DNA from: Jacaranda mimosifolia
Taxonomy: Eukaryota; Streptophyta; Magnoliopsida; Lamiales; Bignoniaceae
DNA: 64,000 bases
Assembly: GCA_018894105.1 (NCBI GenBank)
Contig: CM032125.1
Location: 1,860,001 to 1,924,000 of the forward strand
Direction: 5' to 3'
Shown: piece by piece, positions 1 through 10,208 of the stretch
Position numbering within the stretch: the stretch's first letter is position 1
How the letters are laid out: each line of letters begins with the position of its first letter
Made by a program: the position numbers and the translations under genes
The notes under the pieces: model-generated
Database searches by the model: none
Told to the model about the DNA's origin: nothing
The model's input: the letters and a program-made list of their open reading frames with translations, nothing else

Positions 1-363
1 TTAGCCTATTATAGGGGGGAATGAGTCGTTGAAGCCGAGTAACACTGTGTTTTGTTGGACCCCCTCAACGTCTAGCATTGCTCCATCAATTATCGATATT
101 GTATTATTGTCGTTATTATTAATGCAATCAAATTTCCTTTTTATTGGATTGTGCCTCTAAAGTGTTCTGGCGTGTCCGTGAGTGCCGTTGGACACAATTG
201 CAATGCAACAATCACCCAGAGATTGTTGAGCATCGACGGTTGTCGATTATTGAGTTACTGTTGGTTGACGAATATTGAGTTTTGGCAAACGTCGCTAGCG
301 TGTGGCAAGCTACTAGCCGCACAACGCTCAGTTTTCCAATTATTCGGAAAGTGCCCTGTGACA
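1..363 (+). mobile_element. 3' part of a Ty3/gypsy LTR, cut by window start
   Basis: This stretch matches 47236-47594, which is the second half of the 3' LTR of the chromodomain gypsy element at 42884-47594. It ends in the same GTGACA followed by the same flank. Only the end of the LTR lies in the window, so the body of this copy should lie just to the left. The match continues beyond the LTR into ordinary flank, so this is a duplicated copy of one insertion and not an independent one. Confidence 0.8.
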
Positions 364-1364
364 CCAGGGCCATCTCAATAAATTGGAGGCCTATGGCGAA
401 ACATAAAAATGAGGCCTTTAATATATAATAAAAAAATTAATTTTCTAATACACATGCCTTTTTTAGTAATCAGGAAGAAAAAAAAACAGAAATTCGTATA
501 AAGCACTATTATCTAAATTTTATTCTCTGACTTTTTTTAGATACAAAATTTTTAATTATACTTTTATAGCTGATTTCATCTAACATTCTTTTTTAATTAA
601 TAGCATAGTTAACCCTTTTTATCCTTCTTAAGATGTTGCATATTTTATTAATTTCAATTTTGGAAAACTTATTTTGGAAAAAGGACAACGAATTTAAGAC
701 ATAAAAACTTGATTTTTAGAAAAAGAGAATTAACACTAGTATTATTTAGTGATTCGTATTGAAAAAGAATAAATGAGATAGGGTTTTGATAAGTAAAAGA
801 AAAACAATTAAAAGATAAATTGGAGAATTTGAAGAATCAAAAGTAATAAAATTTAAATTTACATATTTTTAATTAATTATTTATTGTAAATTTAACTAAT
901 AAGGCCTCCAAATTAAAGGCCTTATACTTTATTTTAGACCAAAATTGTTTGAAAAATAAAACATATATATGAGGATTCTAAGCTAAAAACCTTTTTTTTT
1001 TTTTTGGGCCTATAATGTTAAAAAAGAAAAAATTGGCCTTATATTTTTATTTTTGAGGCCTAAAATATATAATAAAAAAAAAATACATATAGGAGGCATC
1101 CAAAATTTCAAGGCCTAAGGCGACCACCTTCCTTAGCTAAAGGTAGAGCCACCCCTGCTTGTAATGGTTCAACTTGTTAGCTAGACTGTTTCGTGCAATC
1201 ATACAATCTTTTGTATGATACCTATATATCTTATTTATATGTGTATATATAGCCTGTAATATTTAAGTTTTTATATATTAAGCAATTGGGAGTGTTATAT
1301 TCTCTTGGGACGGTATGTTCTTCATATTGATCAATGATGATTACAATATCAAGTAACTCTATCA
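364..1364. repeat. Direct repeat copy 1 (flank of gypsy LTR)
   Basis: About 1.0 kb of AT-rich non-coding DNA that recurs at 47595-48582 with scattered substitutions and small indels. It starts with CCAGGGCCATCTC and ends at the AACTCTATCA motif. In copy 1 it runs on into unrelated AT-rich DNA, whereas in copy 2 it is joined directly to the middle of the NLR2 NB-ARC region. The junction therefore marks a rearrangement breakpoint in one of the two copies. Confidence 0.85.
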
Positions 1365-2520
1365 TATATTTAATTCAGTCTAAAATGGAGCCATCATAGT
1401 ATTTTTAAATTCCTTGGCAGCCATGTAAACTGGTCAGATCTGAGAAATTTATTACAATCATAAGATTGTGGACGCGATCGATGGTAGCAATTTTTCTCCA
1501 ATGTGATAGTGAGTCTACAAGTCCAGAACTCTTAGCAAGATGTACAACGAAAAGTTGGTACATATTAGTTGAAGACATGCATTTGTACAAGGATTAATTA
1601 CATAGGACATTATTCCTATAATTTTATTAGATCATTAAAAAAAAAAAAATTAGTTGATTCACAATGGCTTATGACAACTTTATTTGGCTTGCATGTGCTT
1701 TTTCTTGGTAGTCACAATGACTTTATAATTAAGAATTAATCAATCGCTTATATTTTACAGTACTTTATTGACTTAGAGTCATATTATTTCTTCTGCTTAA
1801 TCGTAGTTTATAAATTACAATTCAAATTTCTGCATTGCCTTTGTTCCTATTCTGCCTTCATGATGTTATTGTATTTAAAAAATAGACATCTATGCTTAAA
1901 GAATTGGCTAATATTAAAATCATTTTTTAATATAAAAAAATAAATATATATATATAAAGTCTTCTCATTCAATATATTTTATTTGTGTTGTCTGAAGAAT
2001 TAATCATTTAACACTCTCTCTTCCTTCAACTTCCTTTTTCAAATTTTAATCATTCCGGGGTGGAGAATCCTTCCATACTTTGCTCACCTTTAGACATAAA
2101 TATAAAACAGGAAAAGCAAAGCTATGAGGATATTTTGGTGAAACTTTATGTGTGCATACATATAATAAAATTAATATTTATTAATTTTAAAAGATTTAAC
2201 TTTTTTTTGTTGGGCCTTAAATAAAAAAAATTAATTATTTACATTTGTTGAATTAAATCATATTGTCTTTTTTGCAATGTGTAACAATCATAAATTAAAG
2301 ATAGTCTTAATTATTTTTATGACACCCCCTCTCCCAAAATTATGGTGTGTTCATAGTTTGTCTAAAAAACTGACACAACCAAATATACCAAAATTATAAT
2401 TTTGCGTGGAAGCTGACTGAGATGGTAGTGATCTCAATAATTAAGCCTGCCATTAAATTAATCGAGCACTTATTATACTTAAGCAGGCCAGTTTTTGTTA
2501 AGAATGCTACTTTTTAAAAG
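1365..2520. other. AT-rich intergenic DNA with a repeated motif block
   Basis: No gene is recognised here. About 2000-2170 carries a short block (CATACTTTGCTCACCTTTAG and GGAAAAGCAAAGCTATGA) that recurs at about 4365-4460, 54625-54715 and, partly, 58640-58670. It is therefore a diverged piece of the repeated NLR upstream unit. A 61-codon open frame on the minus strand at 1405-1590 matches nothing I recognise. Confidence 0.5.
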
Positions 2521-2523
2521 TTA

Positions 2524-2869
2524 AGAGCACGCCTGGTTTTATTTTTAAACCCCCTTTTCCCATTTTCTACTATTTCAGAAATAGAAATCATCACTTTTTA
2601 AAAAATTTTACCCAACATACCCTAATTTTAATTTTCATTTTCAAAAACATATTTTCCAATAACCTATATATCTTTTCCCAATAATCTAAATATCTTCTCT
2701 CTATATATTCTATTATTTCTACCTTTCTCCACCTACAACTTATTAAAATCAATATAACTTACATTTCCAAATATTTCATCTAAATATATTTTTATTTCCA
2801 CATTACATAACATAACTAATTCTCACTATTTTTGAAATGATGGAAATAAAAATAAAATCAAACGGGCCC
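2524..2869. mobile_element. Tourist-like MITE (PIF/Harbinger type)
   Basis: A 346-bp AT-rich element flanked by TTA at 2521-2523 and TTA at 2870-2872. Its right end reads AAACGGGCCC, and the left end AGAGCACGCCTGGTTTT is a degenerate inverse of it. A relative at 58673-59029 has the same internal sequence and the same TTA duplication. The 3-bp TTA target and GGGCCCGTTTG terminus are typical of PIF/Harbinger-derived MITEs. It has no coding capacity. Confidence 0.7.
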
Positions 2870-2872
2870 TTA

Positions 2873-3207
2873 AATCTTTATGAAAGGCTCCTTCCTTGTA
2901 GGACCAATTTCATACTGTCGGTTCAGTAAAAAGATAATATTTACTTAATATAATAATCTAGTTGATTAGCTGTCACAAATGCAATATTAATAGCTTAGGG
3001 GGCAACTTTTATTTCAAAATATTGCTTATAAACTATCATTTCTCGTCGATTTTGGGCCTACTGTAGATACCAATCGAGCAGTTTCAGGCAACTTTATTGT
3101 ACTGGCATACTTGCTTTTGTTACTCACATTTGATTTCTCTTAATTAAGATGCGTTAACAGAATTAATACCAAGAATCTTGTTAGACCTTTGAATTGGTAA
3201 ATCATAC
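2873..3207. other. Intergenic DNA, nothing recognised
   Basis: AT-rich sequence between the MITE and the start of the block shared with 53470 onward. I see no open frame, repeat or RNA gene in it. Confidence 0.4.
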
Positions 3208-4223
3208 AAGATGGTGGTGGCGATGGAAAGAGGAAAGATAAAGTGATAAAGGAAATAAGGAAGATATATACTAAGAAAAAAATAGATAATGAAAGAGAAA
3301 TTAATAATTAAGATTGGTTGTGAATTGTGAAGGTAGATGCCGGTTCCAATGCTGATATTGGCGTGGGTGGGTCTTGGATTCAACTAAAAAGTGTGTGACT
3401 GTTAGTGATTAAATCCCACACACTTTGGTATATATCAATCTCCCTATTTTGAATGATTTTAGTCTTTGCATTGTAGAAATGGCAGTGAAGTTGGTCTTTG
3501 ACAAATTTAGTAAAACTCCGAACTGGGTTAGTTAAGATTTTTATGGACTTAGTACTTGTCCCATTCTGAATCCAATTGAGTTGAACCTGTTACTCATTAG
3601 ACCCATTTTGTAAGTTTAAAAATTTTTAAAAATAGTTTTTGGAAAAAAAAAAAAATCTTCACAACTTTTTGAATATTAGAAAATATTGTTATTGACAAAA
3701 AATAGTTATTAAAAAATTTATATATTCATGTTTTAGTTTTTGACATAAAATTATAAATTACAAATATTTTATTGCTTATATATATATATGTATATTGAAT
3801 GCATAAAATATTTGTTATTTATAAGTAATATATATAATATGCACATTTTCATATATATATATATATAAATATACATCATATAAGTACACCCATAAAAAAT
3901 AGAATTTATATACATAAGATCGTAATGGGGTGGGTCTAATCCAAAACTTAAATTCAAGACTTATTTATAATTTCAAAACACATACATCCAAGAAAAGACG
4001 TGTCTGAGACAAATTTGAGTAGAACCCGAGCCCATTGTCATCCCAATTATACAAGCTAGGTTCATGGGTTGCTAATCAATTATTCAACTAATCGGTAGAT
4101 TATCTCCAATCATGCAAATTTCGACACAACTAATATGTAGATTATGTTCACACGACTTTATTGGACTATCATATTTGCTTTTCTTGTCAGTCACAATTGC
4201 TTTGTAATTATGAATGACCAACT

Positions 4224-4254
<31 letters not shown>

Positions 4255-4477
4255 TAAAGTCTTCTTATTCAAATTAATCAACCGACTCCCTCTCTCTCTC
4301 TCTCTCCAAATTCCTTATCCAAATTTTAATCGTACTATACTTGGGGTGGGTAAGTGATGGTCGCTTTCCATACTTTGCTCACCTTTAGACATTTTTCATG
4401 AAAAATAGTTGGTAGCTGTAGGGGAGAAACAGGAAAAGCAAAGCTATGAAGATATTGTGCAAAAACTGAGGGGTGAG
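3208..4477. repeat. Segmental duplication block A, copy 1
   Basis: This block matches 53470-54732 nearly base for base, starting at AAGATGGTGGTGGC. Differences are mostly substitutions and microsatellite length changes: (AT)n near 3778 and 3857, and CA and CT runs near 4235-4308. A more diverged third copy of part of it lies at about 58140-58670. It is non-coding; short open frames such as 3144-3383 minus have no conserved coding signal. Confidence 0.85.
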
Positions 4478-5889
4478 TAAGGTTGTAAACAAATATTAAA
4501 TGGATCGAATATACTGTATTCATATTCATCTCAGTTTAACTTTTACCGTTCCGTATCTATATCCATATCCATATCCATATCCGATGGATATTTTTTTATA
4601 ATATCCGAATTCGTATCCGCCGGATATTATTCGAATTTGGATATATCCGTATCCAATTATAATTTTTCAAATATCCGTTTATAAATATCCGAATATCCAT
4701 TTATGAATATCCGAATACCGAATCCATTAATTTATAATAAAATGCATATTTTTTCTAATAAATTTCATTAAAAAAATAATCATATAAATAACATAATAAA
4801 ATCTAAAAAAAACAACAAACAAACAATAAAAGTAGCATACTCCAAAAATAAAGCAAGCAACAAATCTCCTCAAGAATCAAAAGAAATAATAATTTTCAAT
4901 ACATAATACAACAATCCAAAATAAACAAAATAAAAATTAATTTCAATACAAGAAAAATCTTCACATAGTCCAACAACATGAACATGCTTGAACTTCTCAT
5001 CTGTTTAACACTGCAAAAACTCTTATCTTAAGAGCTTATATGTTATTTTTTTTAAAAAAATTACCAAATACTTTTTGATACCTTATAAACTTTTAACTTC
5101 TCACCTTAAGAGCTTATAAGATGTTTTAAGAAGCTTACAAGCTCACTCAAACGCCCTCTTAAATCTTAATATCCCCTTAACTAGTTAATAATTTTAGTAT
5201 TTTACTATTTTATTTTAGAATTAAAAAGTTATTTATTCTTAATTTAATTAATTTTTTATAATTATTGATTCACTTTATCATTAATTAATATTAATAAAAT
5301 GACACCAATATAAATTAATTATAAAGTAAAGCAACAATAATTTTATATTGATCAATTTTATCACTAATATATTAGCTTTTTAATTTTTTTGATTTAATAT
5401 TATTTAATTATCATCATTACCATCTAATTTTTTTATTAATTCTTTAATTACTAATTTATAAATATATATTCATTTACATATAGATTATGAAATTTAATAA
5501 TCTGTAAATAAAAATAAATTATTCTGTATAACAATATATTATATATGGTAATTTTTTAAAATACTATATATATATATATATTAAAATACATAAAAATAGA
5601 ATATATTATATATAATATTTTTTTTAAATATTATTTATCGGATACAGCTAATAGATTTGATTAAATTACGGATAATTGAATATATAAACGGATATATCCA
5701 ACGGATATGTATTCGAAGCAGATATTAAATGGATCGGATAGACATTTACCATATTTGTATCCGTTTATAGTCAGATGTCTACTAATTGAATACGAAAATA
5801 TCCATTTTAAATGGATACGGATAATAACCCTATAAACGGATTCGGATGCGAATGGTAAACAAATTTTTGAATATCCATTTACAGCCCTA
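4478..5889. mobile_element. Non-autonomous hAT-type element with 8-bp TSD
   Basis: A 1412-bp insertion flanked by perfect 8-bp direct repeats GGGGTGAG at 4470-4477 and 5890-5897. The ends are imperfect inverted repeats: left TAAGGTTGTAAAC, right TTTACAGCCCTA. Both subterminal regions are crowded with ATATCC/GGATAT motifs, a common hAT arrangement. The paralogous block at 54725-54732 has a single GGGGTGAG and no insert, giving an internal empty site. No transposase frame is present, so it would depend on a hAT transposase elsewhere. Confidence 0.85.
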
Positions 5890-7864
5890 GGGGTGAGAGT
5901 TGGCTCAAGAAATAAATATAATTTGAAGAAGTTGAAGGGTGAAACAACAGTTTTTCATTATATTTTTATTCTTAAATTTGTGCATCATGAATTATATTTT
6001 TTAAAAGGGTTAATTATGTAACTATGAAGTATAATTTTCACACTGATTATATTTTATATGCATATTGTTCGGAACTAAATATTTTAAAAATTATTAATTA
6101 AAATACATATATAATTTACAACTAATTACATGAATTAAATAAATGTTACTTAGATTCAGACTCTAAATAAATATATCAAAGAATATTCTTAGATAAGTGC
6201 AGAGTTTTTATTTCTTAAATTAACTTTTAATTTTGATAATTTTGAATTATTTATAATAAATTTAAATATTAAAAAATTTCATAAATATTAAATTAATTTA
6301 TTCAAATTCAAATTTTAAATAAAAAAATAAAAATAATAGACAATATAATTTTAATAATTTTAAATTTAAATTACATACTGAATAATTTTTTTAATTTTTT
6401 TTTTTTTTCCCTTCTTCATCTTCATTCTCTCTTCAATCTACCTTACACCAACCACAACAACCACGAGTGCGCCTCCAACACCCGTATTGCGGCCACTCCT
6501 CCCATCCAAACCACCAGTACTCCTTGTACCGATGCTATCAACATCATGGTAGCCATGGCAGCTGCTGAGGTGGGAGGAGTGGCCACAAAAAAATCATATT
6601 TGTTACGATTAGGCTAGAAAACAGATCCAAAATGTTAGGCCAATGTGGAAAAAAATATAATTTTAGTCTCCTAACTTTAACCTATAAGCTTTTTTGGTCC
6701 TTTTGATTTTGAGATTTTATTTTAGTTCATAAGCCCACAAAATTTTTGTAAATTTAGTTCTTCAGGATGAAATTGGCACACATGGACTCGAAATTCGCTC
6801 AATTGAACTAGTAAATGAGTAAAAGTTGACATGTGTACCCAAATGCCACATGTATACCAATTCAACTGCCACATCATTATACAACTCATCATTTGGGTTT
6901 TAGATGGAAATTTGAGGGGCAAAAATGTAATTACATATGGCTAGAGAAAGAGAGCACTAATAATTTACAAAATCTACAAAATATATTTAATGTGCTTAAC
7001 TTAAATACTTTAAGATATGCAAAAACTTTTTATAAAAGAATTTTAGATACTAATAAATATTTAAATTTTTATATTTACTTAAACATGTAAATAATAATAG
7101 ATAAGATTGCTAATAAAAATTTATTTTTTAAAATTTTAAAAAATAAAAATAACTATTCTATATCAATTCTTTACATATATTTTCTCTCATCATAAATTTT
7201 AATAAAACATTCAAATAACTAAAGAATCAAATATTTCAAATTATTATACTTTATATAAGCATATATATAGCTATATATATGTATAAATGTTACAGTCCCC
7301 TTTCGCCGTACCCCACCCCACATTCTCGACGTTGATGCTGTCCCCCATCCCATCGCCACACCTCTTACGCCTTGGCCATGGCGGCATATATATAATTCAG
7401 TAATTTTTCAATTCATATATTTTCATTATTCCATTTCTCAGTAAAAGTTTATCAAAATGGTAATGTATCAGTAAACTACCATGAATTCAACTTTGTATAA
7501 ATGATTTGTACTATTTTGGTGTATATTTAAAACATCATCATACATGGTTATTAAGAAAAATATTCTCACCGATATTTTAAATATATATATGGGCGTAATT
7601 TTTTAATGATATTTATAGCAGATGTGTTTTAATAATGAAAACTGGATAGGATAAAGAAGAAACATATCGTACTAAGTAGTATAAAGAGACAAGAATACTT
7701 AAATAAAAGGAGCCCAAAAAAATGAGAAAGACAATTAAATCATCAATGGAGAAAAAACATAAGGAATATCAAATAGCACCTCTTTCTGAATCGTAGCTTT
7801 GGATATGAAAAAAAGTTAGTTCCTAAAGAATACAATTGTTAGTATTCGTCCATTCAATATGTTC
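5890..7864. repeat. Segmental duplication block B, copy 1
   Basis: This block matches 54725-56690 with few differences. It contains a more GC-rich patch (about 6410-6560) with a CCGTATTGCGGCCACTCC motif that recurs at about 55250-55420. Its end, from about 7398, belongs to a smaller repeat family seen also at 27817, 36330 and 56214. I see no convincing gene; the paired open frames at 6722-6922 minus and 6833-7090 plus overlap on opposite strands and look like chance frames. Homology to copy 2 stops sharply at 7864. Confidence 0.85.
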
Positions 7865-9372
7865 TTGAGGGGAAAATACTTAATAGGTGGGTTTTGAGGG
7901 GAAAATTGACGAGGACTAAGTTATGGGACCAAAAGTGCAATTTTCTCAGGCTTTGTTCATATTTATATTTTGAACACTTTTCAATTTAATAAAAATTAAT
8001 TTTAAATTATATTTTATTAAACATGTCATTTCTAAATTATATTTAAAATTTAAATTATATTTTAAATTCTAATAATTTTAAATAATACTTAGAAATAATG
8101 AAATTACAAATAATTTTTAATTTAAATTTTAATTTGAATTAATTTTTTTATATTTGTAAAGTGATAGTAATTATTTTACCATAAAAATTTTCAATAATGT
8201 TCATAAATTTAAATTTAAAATATTCTAAATTACATGAAATAAATATTCGATCTTTTAAAAACATTATACATTAAAAATTTTATTGTGTAAAAATTTCAAA
8301 TATTCAAAGTATTTAAAAAAACTAAATCAAATAATTCTTTTCCAAACCTAAGAATACTTGTAATTTGTATTGATTTATTTTTCATGTTTGGAAATTTCTT
8401 TTGTTGTTAACTTGTTAAATTTTTTGTTAATTTTAAAAACTAGTTAATTTGAAAATAAATTTTAAAATTTTTAATTTTTAATTTTTCATATAAATTTATA
8501 TTTAAATTTATGATTTTTTGTTATTTTCAAAGTTTTCATTGTAATAACAAAAAATTAACTTTTTAGAAATTTTAAAATTTATATTTTCCATGCTTGTTTC
8601 CAAATTAATTTTTAAATATAATTTTAAATTATATTTTATTAAACAAGTTCTAAATTGAAATTATATTTTAAATTCTATCAATTTTAAATTATATTTAGAA
8701 CTAATGAAATTAAAGACAATTTTTTAATTTAAATTTTAAAATTAAAATAATCCCTCCAAATTTGAAATATAACTAAAATATATTTAAATTAAAATTATAA
8801 TTTAAATTTTAAAATTTATTTCTAAATTAACTAATTCTTAAAAATAACAAGTTAATAACTAAATAAATTTCCAGGCAAGAAAAATTATGAAATATAAATA
8901 AATTTTTATCATGTTTGGAAAAGAAATATTTAATTTATTTTTTTGAAAACTTTTGAATATTTAGTTTTCAAAAAAAAAAAATCTGAAAATTTTTACACAA
9001 TAAAAATAAATTTTTTAATTTATAATAATTAAAAAAAATAGATATTTATTTCATGTATTCTAGAATATCTTAAATTTGAATTTATAAGAATTATTAAAAA
9101 AAAATTATAACAATTTTCCTTTTTTCCCCCCTTTTTCTCATTTTTTTTCTCTTTTATAGTTGATTTCCATCCAAAAATGAAGAGTGAGCAATACCAGGCC
9201 AATTTTCTCTCCAAAACCCAACTGTTGATTGTCCAAATGCTATGCACGTGTGTTTTCCGTTTATTATTTAACGGAAGGGGGGAGATGGGACCAAATGTGA
9301 GAAAAATTTAAATTATAGGACTCAATTAAAAATGACCCTAAATTATGGGACTAGAAATGCAATTTACCCTAC
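7865..9372. repeat. Insertion-like AT-rich region with long inverted repeat
   Basis: This 1.5-kb stretch replaces what lies between the matching blocks of copy 2. Its core is a degenerate inverted repeat: about 8180-8480 pairs with the reverse complement of about 8780-9090. For example, ATTGTGTAAAAATTT near 8282 mirrors AAATTTTTACACAAT near 8988, and CTTTTCCAAAC near 8337 mirrors GTTTGGAAAAG near 8919. Near both edges is a motif of the type TTATGGGAC..A....GCAATTT, as in plant MULE termini. It could be a fold-back element or a decayed non-autonomous MULE. Confidence 0.5.
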
Positions 9373-10208
9373 TGGTGCCATCAACGTCACGGTAGTCATG
9401 ATAGCTTGTGAGCTGGTATATGTCTATATATAAATATATAAATATTTTCATTTATATTTTTATAAATACATAATTATCATGTAATTTGGACTCTTCATTT
9501 CTCATAACTATATATTCAGCTGTTGGTATCACTTAATTTTATTTGAGACATTTCAAATATTCCATTCATTTTCATGGGGCCATTTATAATTGTGAAATCT
9601 TTCTGAATTTTTTTGTAATTGGGTGGAACATCATTGGGTGTATGTATATAATTGGCCCTTTTCAAAATGCAACTCATGTACTTCTACAAGTGATTAATGC
9701 CAATCACAAAGAACTGGAAAAAAGGAAGAAGAAATAAGAAAAGAAAAGAAAAGCAATATACTCTATACAATTGTTAATTAACAATTAACACCAATTTTTA
9801 AAAGCCGAAAAGACATTTACAATGTGAAAGATTTCTTAATAATTGGCTAAAATTTATAATTATATTAGTTTGGTGGTTCAGATTTCACACTGATCACAAA
9901 ATCTTAAGGATACTGATTTTGGGGTCTACCACAAAGCATATTCCACAACCGCACTTTGAATGGGAAAAGTCCAAGTCTTCTCTTCCATGTTAACTAATAT
10001 ACTTATGTGTCAGTTTTCTCCCTTCCATGTTAACATATTGATCAATCCCCCCTCCTCTCTAAATTTCTTTCTCTTCTTTCTGTGTCTCACTAAGCTAGAT
10101 CTTGTTTTCCCTTCCTTCACTTTGATTTTTCCTTCCTTCACTTTATTCATTTTGTTATAAATCAGTTTTCTTTCTGAATTTGTTTCTCTTCTTTGATTTT
10201 GATCTGAT
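9373..10208. promoter_or_regulatory. NLR1 upstream region
   Basis: These 0.8 kb immediately upstream of NLR1 match 59590-60386 upstream of NLR3, so they are duplicated together with the gene. The last 200 bases are pyrimidine-rich, as is common for plant 5' untranslated regions. They contain a TTATAAAT motif near 10156, which sits only about 50 bases before the start codon, so I do not call it as the TATA box. Small open frames at 9543-9737 and 9960-10160 overlap this leader and could be chance or upstream ORFs. Confidence 0.45.

Noticed and set aside
6833..7090. 85-codon frame conserved at 55665-55907
   Set aside because: Conservation is explained by recent segmental duplication. An in-frame length change is the only difference, and an opposite-strand frame is equally open.
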